Origin: Pseudomonas tensinigenes
GTDB taxonomy: Bacteria > Pseudomonadota > Gammaproteobacteria > Pseudomonadales > Pseudomonadaceae
NCBI RefSeq assembly: GCF_014268445.2
Contig: NZ_CP077089.1
Span: 3,403,501-3,467,500, forward strand
Length of the DNA: 64,000 bases
Reading direction: 5' to 3'
Below, piece by piece: positions 1 through 7,472 of the stretch; position 1 is the first letter of the stretch; each line of letters starts with the position of its first letter. The notes under the pieces are model-generated. The model had not been told where the DNA came from. It worked only from the letters and a program-made list of their open reading frames with translations, and did not search any database. A program made the position numbers and the translations under genes.

Positions 1-95
1 GAATGTCCGCTTGATGTCTGCTGCGTAGAAATGTTGCTCGATTGAAATAAATGACCCGGGCGGCAAAATGGCTTTAGATTGGCTTTTTTTGGTGC
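1..95. other. Intergenic edge with repeat-like GAATGTCCGC
   Basis: This is the non-coding left edge of the window. It opens with GAATGTCCGCTT. The reverse complement of AATGTCCGCT recurs at about 11988-11997, so this looks like a fragment of a dispersed intergenic repeat. No convincing promoter or ribosome binding site for the next gene is visible, apart from a weak T-rich stretch at about 80-90. Confidence 0.35.
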
Positions 96-818
96 ATGGA
101 TCCTGTGACTGTGAGCAGACTGCTGTTCGTCGACGACGACGTGGAAATCCTCGCGCTGCTGAAGAAGTTCTTCGTGCAGCACGCCTATGAAGTCGACGTG
201 GCGCCGCACGGCGAGGCCATGTGGGCGGCGATCGCGCAGAACCGTCCGGACACGATCATTCTTGATCTGATGATGCCCGGCGAAAGCGGCCTGAGCCTGT
301 GCCAGAAAGTGCGCGCGCAGCTGGGCATTCCGATCATCATGCTCACCGCCATGGCCGAGTTGAGTGATCGCATTGTCGGCCTGGAGTTGGGCGCGGACGA
401 TTACCTGACCAAACCGTTCGCCCCGCAGGAATTGCTCGCCCGGGTGCGCGCCTTGCAGCGTCGCGCCAGCGAACAGCGTCAAGCAGTTGAGCCTTCACGC
501 CCGGTGATTGGCTTCGCCGGTTGGCATCTGGACATCACCTGCCGCGAATTGCGCTCGCCGGAAAACGTGATGATTCCGCTGTCCGGCGGCGAGTTCGATT
601 TGCTGGTGGTGTTCCTCGATCACCCGCAGCGCATCCTCACCCGCGAGCAACTGATCGACCTGACCCACGGCCACGGCCATGACGCTTTCGACCGCAGCAT
701 CGATGTGCAAGTCAGTCGCCTGCGGCGCAAGATCGAACCGGACAGCAAGCGCCCGGACCTGATTCGTACGGTGCGCAACGGCGGCTATTTGTTCACCGCC
801 AAGGTCACACGCTCATGA
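96..818 (+). CDS. OmpR/PhoB-family response regulator
   Basis: This is a 240-residue two-component response regulator. The receiver domain spans about residues 8-120, with acidic pocket D13-D15, phospho-acceptor D57 in ILDLMMPG, T84 and K106 in LTKPF. A winged-helix DNA-binding domain of the OmpR/PhoB type fills about 145-235 and contains SRLRRKIEPD. It overlaps the next gene by 4 bases (ATGA), so the two are translationally coupled and it should be the partner of that kinase. The stimulus cannot be read from sequence. The polyamine-type operon just downstream makes nitrogen or amino-acid sensing possible but unproven. The ATG at 96 has no clear Shine-Dalgarno; GTG codons at 105 and 111 are alternatives. 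Confidence 0.93.
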   Translation: MDPVTVSRLLFVDDDVEILALLKKFFVQHAYEVDVAPHGEAMWAAIAQNRPDTIILDLMMPGESGLSLCQKVRAQLGIPIIMLTAMAELSDRIVGLELGADDYLTKPFAPQELLARVRALQRRASEQRQAVEPSRPVIGFAGWHLDITCRELRSPENVMIPLSGGEFDLLVVFLDHPQRILTREQLIDLTHGHGHDAFDRSIDVQVSRLRRKIEPDSKRPDLIRTVRNGGYLFTAKVTRS

Positions 819-2149
819 TCCGTCGACTGTGGCGTGGCGACACGCTGCGCCGGCACATCGCCCTGACCATCGTGGCAGCGATGGTCGCGTCGCTGGCGTT
901 GAATGCACTGTTCGTACAAGTCGCCGGCATCTGGGCGCGACCACCGATTGAACGCACCGGCCTGCTGGAGCAGATTGCCGCGACCTCGCGGGTGATCGAA
1001 GCGGCCCCGGCCAACCTGCGCCCGCAACTGGCCGCGGCGGCGAGCAGCGCCATGCTGCAAGTGTCGTGGCAAGCGCAGCGCGCGGATTTCGATCTGCCCA
1101 ATGACGGGCTTCGCCTGCCAGCGAGCAGGGTGCCGGTGCTCCAGCAACTGCTGGGCATTGATCGAAAAATCGAGGTGTTCAGCCCAGGCGACTGGCCGAA
1201 CGGCAGTCCCCAGGCGCATTACGCCGCCGTCGTGCAATTGGTCGATGGCAGTTGGTTGTCATTTATCCCGCCGGAGCGCAGTTGGGGTCTGGAGTTTGGC
1301 GTGCGTATCGCGATCGTCATTGCCTTGGGACTGATTGCCACGTTGCTGGTCGCCTGGGTCGCCACCCGGCAACTGGCCAACCCGTTGCAGCGTTTCACGC
1401 GTGCCGCCAGACGCTTCGGCACCGACCTGCGCGCACCGCCGATCAAGCTCGAAGGCCCTGACGAAATTCGTCAGGCGATCATCGCCTTCAACACCATGCA
1501 GGCGCAGATCCAGCACTTCATCGCCGAGCGCACGCACATGCTCGCGTCAATTTCCCACGACCTGCGCGCACCGCTGACACGCATGCGCTTGCGCAGCGAA
1601 TTCATGGAAGACCTCGATCATCAGGGCAAACTGATTCGCGATGTGGAAGAGATGCAATCGATGATCAACGCCGCGTTGGCGTTCTTCCGCGAAGACACGC
1701 ACCGCGAGCAGAACACCGCGTTCGATCTGTCGGAACTGCTGCAGACCATCGTCGATGACTACCGCGATCAACACCTTCATGTCGATTTCGATGGCCCGGC
1801 GCATCTGGTGTACGAAGGCCGGCCGCTGGGGATCAAGCGGGTGATCGTCAATCTGCTGGAAAATGCGCTGAAGTATGCGCAGCGTCCGGTCATTGCGTTG
1901 AGGCGTGACGAGTATTCGATCTGCATCGAGGTCAGCGACGACGGTCCTGGTATTCCCGAGGCGGCGCTTGAGCAGGTTTTCGATCCGTTCTTTCGCCTCG
2001 AAGCTTCACGCAATCGCGACACTGGTGGTGTTGGCCTGGGGCTTTCAGCGGCGCGGGCGATTGTGCGAGAGCAGGGCGGAGAACTGACGTTGAGCAACCG
2101 TAGTGGCCACGGATTGCTGGCGCGGGTCGAATTGCCGCGTAACGGATAG
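815..2149 (+). CDS. Sensor histidine kinase, EnvZ/RstB-like
   Basis: This is a 444-residue inner-membrane kinase. Membrane segments lie at about residues 16-38 and 164-186. They enclose a periplasmic sensor loop of about 125 residues that matches no domain I can name. A HAMP linker (about 187-238) follows, then the HisKA box ASISHDLRAPLTRMR with phospho-acceptor H248. The HATPase_c domain has N box VNLLENALKYA (about 345-355), G1 box SDDGPGIP and G2 box GGVGLGLS. All catalytic motifs are intact. It should phosphorylate the regulator encoded by the overlapping upstream gene. The stop is about 70 bases before the next operon, which has its own operator-like repeat. Confidence 0.93.
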   Translation: MIRRLWRGDTLRRHIALTIVAAMVASLALNALFVQVAGIWARPPIERTGLLEQIAATSRVIEAAPANLRPQLAAAASSAMLQVSWQAQRADFDLPNDGLRLPASRVPVLQQLLGIDRKIEVFSPGDWPNGSPQAHYAAVVQLVDGSWLSFIPPERSWGLEFGVRIAIVIALGLIATLLVAWVATRQLANPLQRFTRAARRFGTDLRAPPIKLEGPDEIRQAIIAFNTMQAQIQHFIAERTHMLASISHDLRAPLTRMRLRSEFMEDLDHQGKLIRDVEEMQSMINAALAFFREDTHREQNTAFDLSELLQTIVDDYRDQHLHVDFDGPAHLVYEGRPLGIKRVIVNLLENALKYAQRPVIALRRDEYSICIEVSDDGPGIPEAALEQVFDPFFRLEASRNRDTGGVGLGLSAARAIVREQGGELTLSNRSGHGLLARVELPRNG

Positions 2150-2179
2150 TTGCTGGCGTGAAATTTATTCTGTAGATTT

Positions 2180-2209
2180 TCATGAAATTATAAAAAGATA
2201 ATTTCATGA
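2180..2209. promoter_or_regulatory. Perfect 12-bp inverted repeat before polyamine operon
   Basis: TCATGAAATTAT (2180-2191) and ATAATTTCATGA (2198-2209) are exact reverse complements separated by AAAAAG. The right arm ends within the GAGG ribosome binding site (2208-2211) of the oxidase gene that starts at 2218. As DNA it would make a good dimeric repressor site, and a PuuR/PauR-like repressor is encoded in this operon. As RNA it could partly hide the ribosome binding site. Which one applies is inference. Confidence 0.6.
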
Positions 2210-2217
2210 GGCCGCGA

Positions 2218-3507
2218 ATGTTCCTGCAATCCAGCCAGCACGTCGACAGCTATTACGCCCACAGTTGCGCCGATATTCTGAGCCATCGGCCGGTGCTTGA
2301 AGGCGAACATGATGCCGACGTGGTGATCATCGGCGCCGGATTCAGTGGTCTGCACACGGCGTTGCGTCTGGCCTTGGCGGGTAAACGCGTGATCGTGCTG
2401 GAGGCCAGTCGCGTGGCGTGGGCCGCGTCGGGCCGCAACGGCGGGCAAGCCATTCTCGGCTGGTCGTGCGATATGCCGCCGCTGGAAGCTGCACTCGGTC
2501 ATGAACGGGCGAAACGATTGTGGGACGGTATGCGTTGGGCCGCTCGGGAACTGCGTGAATTGCCGGGTCGTCACGGCTTCGATATCGATTATCGCCCCGG
2601 GCACCTATGGACATCGGTGATGTCGCGCCGGGTCAGTCTGCTCAGCGAATGGCAACACGAGGCCAGCCACAAGTGGGGCCACGATGTGTTGCAGTTCATT
2701 CCGCGTGAACAACTGCCGGATTGGGTGGCCACCGACCGCTATCAGGCCGGGCTTTACGACCCTGAGGGCGCGCACCTCAATCCACTGAAACTGGCGCTGG
2801 GCCTGGCGGATGCCATCGAGCGAGCCGGCGGGCGTATCCACGAGCAAAGCAAAGCGTTGAGTTATCAGGAGCAGGGCGACGGTTTCCGGGTCAACACCGA
2901 GCGCGGTTCAGTGCGCGCCGATGTGCTGGTGCTGGCGTGCAACGCTTACCTCGATGAACTCGACACGCAACTGTCCAGCTGCATTCTGCCGGTGGGCACT
3001 TACCAGGTCGCCACTGCACCGCTGGCGTCAGAGCAGGTCACGGCTCTGTTGCCGCGCAACGTGTGCGTGACCGACAACCAGTTCGTCCTCGATTACTTCA
3101 GACGCACGCCGGACAACCGTTTGTTGTTCGGTGGCGGCTGTACCTATCTGGGCGGTATGCCCAAGGACATCGCGGCAGCGACGCGGCCGTTTCTCGAGCG
3201 GGTGTTCCCGCAGCTCAAGGGCGTCGGCATCGAGTTTGCCTGGGGCGGGCACATCGATCTGACGATCAAGCGCACGCCGGACGTTGGCGGCGAGGGCAAC
3301 CGTTATTGGCTGCAAGGCTACTCGGGCCACGGCGTTCTGCCGACATTGGCCGCCGCGCGTGCGGTGTCCGATGCGATTCTTGGCGACGCGGATGAACTAG
3401 CGTTGTATCAGGGCTTGAGCAATGGCCGTTTCCCCGGCGGCAAACATTTCGCTGCACCGCTGGAGGCCATCGGCAAGGCCTGGTATCGACTGCGCGACAG
3501 CATTTGA
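2218..3507 (+). CDS. FAD-dependent gamma-glutamylputrescine oxidase-like
   Basis: This 429-residue DAO-family flavoenzyme resembles PuuB/PauB, which oxidises gamma-glutamyl-putrescine (or a related gamma-glutamylated amine) to the aldehyde with release of ammonia and peroxide. The dinucleotide-binding fold VVIIGAGFSGLHTAL is at residues 36-50, followed by SGRNGGQ. The C-terminal FAD contact is at GYSGHGV, in the usual DAO layout. The start at 2218 is preferred over the in-frame ATG at 2206 because GAGG sits 6 bases upstream and the resulting length fits PuuB. It heads an operon with an XRE-cupin repressor and a glutamine-synthetase-like ligase, the classic gamma-glutamyl polyamine combination. 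The exact amine substrate is not determined. Confidence 0.88.
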   Translation: MFLQSSQHVDSYYAHSCADILSHRPVLEGEHDADVVIIGAGFSGLHTALRLALAGKRVIVLEASRVAWAASGRNGGQAILGWSCDMPPLEAALGHERAKRLWDGMRWAARELRELPGRHGFDIDYRPGHLWTSVMSRRVSLLSEWQHEASHKWGHDVLQFIPREQLPDWVATDRYQAGLYDPEGAHLNPLKLALGLADAIERAGGRIHEQSKALSYQEQGDGFRVNTERGSVRADVLVLACNAYLDELDTQLSSCILPVGTYQVATAPLASEQVTALLPRNVCVTDNQFVLDYFRRTPDNRLLFGGGCTYLGGMPKDIAAATRPFLERVFPQLKGVGIEFAWGGHIDLTIKRTPDVGGEGNRYWLQGYSGHGVLPTLAAARAVSDAILGDADELALYQGLSNGRFPGGKHFAAPLEAIGKAWYRLRDSI

Positions 3508-3532
3508 TGAGACTTTTTCGGAATCGGCGACC

Positions 3533-4090
3533 ATGAACAAGCAAGAAGAAATCGCCGCGCTGGCGATCCTTATCCACGACCTGCGCAAGCACAAGAAGTG
3601 GACCCTCAAGGAACTGGCCGACAAGATCGGCCGCTCGGTGGGTTTTCTCTCGCAGGTCGAGCGCGGACTGTCGCGGCCCACCGTGGCGGACCTGACCGCA
3701 ATCAGCGAAACCTTCGGCGTGCCAACCACCTATTTCTACAGCCTGCCCAAGCCCAAGGAGTTGCCGTGGGTGACGCGCCCGGACGAGCGTCGCACGTTGT
3801 ATTACGCCAATGGCATCACCGACATTCTGGTGTCGCCGCAGATCCGCGCCTCGTTCTCGATGCTCGAAAGTCATCTCGAAGCAGGCGCGAGCAGCGGCGA
3901 TCGCCATCTGACCGACAGCTCGGAGCAGGGCGGTTACGTCCTCGAAGGCGAGCTGACCTTATGGCTGGGCGACGACGAAGAACCGACCACGTTGAAAGCC
4001 GGCGACAGCTTTCAATTCGACAGCCACACCCGCTGTCGCTACGGCAACCTCACCGAGCAGCTGACCCGCGTGCTCTGGGTCTACACCTGA
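3533..4090 (+). CDS. XRE-cupin repressor, PuuR/PauR-like
   Basis: This is a 185-residue transcription factor with an N-terminal XRE helix-turn-helix (about residues 10-65; WTLKELADKIGRSVGFLSQVERG) and a C-terminal cupin_2 barrel (about 105-180; GDSFQFDSHTRCRYGN). This is the architecture of PuuR/PauR, which represses polyamine catabolism and is relieved by the polyamine. The start at ATG 3533, 25 bases after the oxidase stop, gives a complete HTH; a longer reading from 3422 only adds sequence from the upstream gene. It sits between oxidase and ligase, so it probably controls its own operon through the dyad at 2180-2209. Confidence 0.9.
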   Translation: MNKQEEIAALAILIHDLRKHKKWTLKELADKIGRSVGFLSQVERGLSRPTVADLTAISETFGVPTTYFYSLPKPKELPWVTRPDERRTLYYANGITDILVSPQIRASFSMLESHLEAGASSGDRHLTDSSEQGGYVLEGELTLWLGDDEEPTTLKAGDSFQFDSHTRCRYGNLTEQLTRVLWVYT

Positions 4091-4109
4091 TCACAACAAA
4101 GGATGAACG

Positions 4110-5456
4110 ATGGACGCTGTCTGCGCTGACCTGCTCGCCGAAGTGCGTGCCTTTCGCCAACGCTACCCCGAGGTGCGTTATGTCGACCTGATTTGCCTGG
4201 ACATTCCCGGGCACTTCTATGGCAAGCGTTATCCAATCGACATGCTCGAAAAAGTCGCCGCCGGCAGCGTCCTGAAGCTGCCGCAGAATTGCGTACTGCT
4301 GGGCGTGCAGGGTGGTTTGTTTCCGATCGGCGATTACTGCTTCAACGATGGTGACCCGGATGCCGTGCGCCGCTTGGTGCCTGGCACACTGAAACCGGTG
4401 ACGTGGGAAGCGCAGCCGCTGGGGCAAATGCTGATCACCTCGGACGGCACCGAAAAACCTATCGAGTTCGAGCCCCGTGAAGTCCTCGCGCAGGTGCTCA
4501 AGCGTCTGGCGCGCAAAGGCATTCATCCGGTGGTGGCGTTCGAGCTGGAGTTTTATCTGTTCGACAAAAAGCTGCGCGACGGTCTCCCGCAATTCCCCCG
4601 CGACGACCTGACCGACGATGCCGATGATCAACCGAACCTGCACATCGAACGCCTTTCACGCTTCGCGCCGGTGCTGGATGAAATGGTCGAAGCCACGCGG
4701 GCGCAGGGCATCGACGCCACGGTGATTACCGCCGAGCTCGGCCCCGGTCAGTTTGAAATCAACTTCGGCCATCTCGACGACGGTTTGCGCGCGGCGGATT
4801 GGGCCGCGTTGTTCTGTCGCAGCACGCGTGGCGTTGCGCTTAAACACGGCTATCGCGCCAGTTTCATGGCCAAGCCGTACTTGCAGCATCCGGGCAGTGG
4901 CATGCATGTGCATGTCAGCCTCTACGATTCGGCGGGCAATAATCTGCTGGCCGCGAATGAGCAGCAGCCGCTACGCCATGCAGTCGCCGGGTGCCTGGAA
5001 TTGCTGCCGCACAGCATGCCGATCTTCGCGCCGAACCAGAACTCGATGCGCCGCTTGGGCGGTACGGTGAACACCGCGACCAAGGCCAGTTGGGGTTTTG
5101 AGGATCGTGATGCGTGTTTGCGGATTCCGGAGTCGGACGTGAAGAATCTTCGGGTTGAATATCGCTTGGCCGGGGCGGATGCCAATCCGTATCTGGTGTT
5201 GGCGGCGATTCTGGTGGGGCTGGAGCAGGGGCTGGAATCGGGCAAGGAGCCCATTGCGCCGCTCAATGAAGACCGCAGCAGCGGAATTGATTTCCCCAAG
5301 GAGATGTTCGAAGCCGTACGCGCGATGCAGCATCAGCCGCAGTTGCGCGAGGGGCTGGGCGCGGAGTTTGTCGATGTGTATTGCGAGAATAAACGTCAGG
5401 ATCATTTGGCGTTTATGCAGGAGATTGGGGCTCGGGAGTATCGGTGGTATATGTGA
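4110..5456 (+). CDS. Glutamine synthetase family gamma-glutamyl-amine ligase
   Basis: This is a 448-residue member of the glutamine synthetase superfamily (GlnA3/PuuA/PauA type). Conserved parts include the metal-binding ELEFYLF, QFEINFGH, the nucleotide-binding HPGSGMHVHVSL, NSMRRLGG and RIPES. The C-terminal EYRLAGADANPYLVLAAIL is typical of the family. PuuA-type members ligate glutamate to putrescine or another amine with ATP, and the neighbouring oxidase would act on the product. AAGGATG lies just before the ATG, and the gap to the repressor gene is only 19 bases. Several paralogues usually exist in Pseudomonas, so substrate and symbol are left open. Confidence 0.9.
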   Translation: MDAVCADLLAEVRAFRQRYPEVRYVDLICLDIPGHFYGKRYPIDMLEKVAAGSVLKLPQNCVLLGVQGGLFPIGDYCFNDGDPDAVRRLVPGTLKPVTWEAQPLGQMLITSDGTEKPIEFEPREVLAQVLKRLARKGIHPVVAFELEFYLFDKKLRDGLPQFPRDDLTDDADDQPNLHIERLSRFAPVLDEMVEATRAQGIDATVITAELGPGQFEINFGHLDDGLRAADWAALFCRSTRGVALKHGYRASFMAKPYLQHPGSGMHVHVSLYDSAGNNLLAANEQQPLRHAVAGCLELLPHSMPIFAPNQNSMRRLGGTVNTATKASWGFEDRDACLRIPESDVKNLRVEYRLAGADANPYLVLAAILVGLEQGLESGKEPIAPLNEDRSSGIDFPKEMFEAVRAMQHQPQLREGLGAEFVDVYCENKRQDHLAFMQEIGAREYRWYM

Positions 5457-5643
5457 GGCGGTGCTTATCCAGAGCGCGCCTTAAATGGCCGCTTTTGAGC
5501 GCATTGCACGCCTGTTCATGTGGAAATCGAAGATCACTTGATAATGCGCGATCGTAAACTGGGCGTATCTCCACAGTCGTTGCGCAGAGTAGCAAGGGAA
5601 GTGATGGTCAAATGACAAGTCGGCCCATTGAAAGGAATCACGT

Positions 5644-6132
5644 TTGACCACCCCATCACCTGCTCACACCCTGAGTGCATTGCCCGACCTTGATTACTAT
5701 CACAGCAGATCGGTGCTGCTGCCTGTTGAAATCACCACTCTTGATGCCTGGAACTTCATGCGGGCCGAGCCGGGACTGTTCATGCGGCTGGCGTTTCGAA
5801 CGAGGGATGCGATTTCTTCGTTATTTGGAGTCAAGCGCATCGGCGGTTTCTCTGGCGTCCGTCGAGAGGTACTACTGCCTGGCGAAAAACTGGATTTTTT
5901 TCTGGTGGAGCATAGCGCCCCCGACCTGCTCATTCTGAGCGTGAGAGACCGGCACCTGGATGTCATGATTTGTCTTTCGATAACAGATCGTGTGTTCACA
6001 ATCACATCGTCTGTCGTAACGCATAACGTCTTTGGGCGCCTCTATATGTTGCCGGTTGGGTTGGTCCATAAGCTGCTGGTCAATAGGGACCTCGAGCGTC
6101 TGAAACGCGAGACAGGCGCCGCCGAAACGTGA
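5644..6132 (+). CDS. DUF2867-type protein
   Basis: This is a 162-residue soluble protein that I assign to DUF2867 from its general pattern (VLLPGEKLDFFLVEHS, then SVRDRHLDVMICLSI). Members are small alpha-beta proteins of unknown biochemical role. No signal peptide or membrane segment is visible. Translation probably begins at TTG 5644, because AAAGGAA lies about 8 bases upstream and no better ATG is available. It is monocistronic, separated by about 190 bases from the ligase gene and about 140 from the next gene. Confidence 0.7.
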   Translation: MTTPSPAHTLSALPDLDYYHSRSVLLPVEITTLDAWNFMRAEPGLFMRLAFRTRDAISSLFGVKRIGGFSGVRREVLLPGEKLDFFLVEHSAPDLLILSVRDRHLDVMICLSITDRVFTITSSVVTHNVFGRLYMLPVGLVHKLLVNRDLERLKRETGAAET

Positions 6133-6271
6133 TTGTCGACGCCAGCGTCAGGAGGGGCCGCTATCGACCAGTCTCCACCTAGCGATTGCAGCTTTTCTAG
6201 CTACGCTTGCCAGCAAGAGATTGGTGCAAGTACGCCGACTCCTTAATTGCCTGGCAAGGGAGCCAACAACC

Positions 6272-7429
6272 ATGGATAGCACTCACGGCGTTTATCCATC
6301 AGCGACCGTTCTGGTGGTCGACGATACCCCTGATAACCTGATGCTCATCGCCGAGTTGCTCAAGGACAAATATCGGGTCAAGGCCGCCAACAGCGGCGAA
6401 AAAGCCCTGCGCCTTCTTCAGGCCGACCCGCTTCCCGATCTGATCCTGCTGGACATCATGATGCCCGGCCTGTCCGGTTATGACGTTGCCGAACAGCTCA
6501 AGCTTGACGCTCGCATTCGCCATATTCCGATCATTTTCCTGACCTCGATGACCGCTACGGAGGACGAGATTCGCGGCTTGAGCCTCGGTGCTGCGGATTA
6601 CATCACCAAGCCAATCATCCCTCCGGTGCTCATGGCCAGGGTCGAGACCCAGATCAAGCTCAAGGCGGTTGCTGATTTTCTGCGCAATCAGAACGATTTT
6701 CTGGAGCAGGAAGTGCAACGGCGTACCCGCGAGGTGATCGCCATCCAGGATGTCACGATCCACGCCATGGCCTCGCTGGCCGAAACCCGTGACAACGAAA
6801 CCGGCAACCACATTCGCCGCACCCAGCATTACATCAAACGTCTCGCTGAGCTGTTGCGCAATCACCCGCGCTTCCGCGACTTCCTCGACGAGGACACGAT
6901 CAAGCTGCTCTTCAAATCGGCACCGCTGCACGATATCGGCAAGATTGGCATTCCCGATCGCATCCTGCTCAAACCGGGACGACTCACCGCCGAAGAGTTC
7001 GAAATCATGAAGACCCACACCACCTTGGGGCGCGACGCCATCCAGCACGCCGAGGATCAGTTGGGCATAAATGTCGACTTCCTTCATCTGGCCAAGGAAA
7101 TTGCCTACGGCCATCAAGAAAAATGGGATGGCAGTGGCTATCCGCAAGGCGTGGCCACCGATGACATACCGATCAGCGCCCGATTGATGGCTGTGGCGGA
7201 TGTCTACGATGCGCTGATCAGTCGCCGCGTGTACAAGCCCGGCATGCCCCACGAGCAAGCGGTGAAAATCATCCGCGAAGGCCGGGGTTCGCATTTTGAT
7301 CCGGACATCTGTGACGCGTTTCTGGCCAATGCCGAGCAGTTTCGCGAAATTGCCGAGCGCTTCGCCGACAGTGACCAAGACATGGCCAGGCAGGTAGCTC
7401 TGCTTGAGCAGATTGCCGACCGTCCCTGA
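6272..7429 (+). CDS. Response regulator with HD-GYP phosphodiesterase domain
   Basis: This is a 385-residue REC-HD-GYP protein. The receiver (about residues 10-125) has phospho-acceptor D61 in LLDIMMPG and K in ITKPI. After a short coiled linker comes the HD-GYP domain (about 165-370) with HIRRTQHY, the metal-binding pair in HDIGKIGIPD, GHQEKWDGSGYP (the GYP motif) and ADVYDAL. All signature residues for a c-di-GMP phosphodiesterase are present. The ATG at 6272 is preferred over a GTG at 6221 because AAGGGAG precedes it. The hybrid kinase gene starts 43 bases downstream, so this is an RpfG/RpfC-like pair in which the kinase would switch the phosphodiesterase. Confidence 0.93.
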   Translation: MDSTHGVYPSATVLVVDDTPDNLMLIAELLKDKYRVKAANSGEKALRLLQADPLPDLILLDIMMPGLSGYDVAEQLKLDARIRHIPIIFLTSMTATEDEIRGLSLGAADYITKPIIPPVLMARVETQIKLKAVADFLRNQNDFLEQEVQRRTREVIAIQDVTIHAMASLAETRDNETGNHIRRTQHYIKRLAELLRNHPRFRDFLDEDTIKLLFKSAPLHDIGKIGIPDRILLKPGRLTAEEFEIMKTHTTLGRDAIQHAEDQLGINVDFLHLAKEIAYGHQEKWDGSGYPQGVATDDIPISARLMAVADVYDALISRRVYKPGMPHEQAVKIIREGRGSHFDPDICDAFLANAEQFREIAERFADSDQDMARQVALLEQIADRP

Positions 7430-7472
7430 ACCTCGCGAATCCGTTTGCACATCCAGTTGAAAGAGGCCGTTT

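Noticed and set aside
3422..3532. Longer N-terminus for the XRE-cupin repressor
   Set aside because: The extra residues overlap the oxidase gene and precede a normal HTH; ATG 3533 gives the family length.
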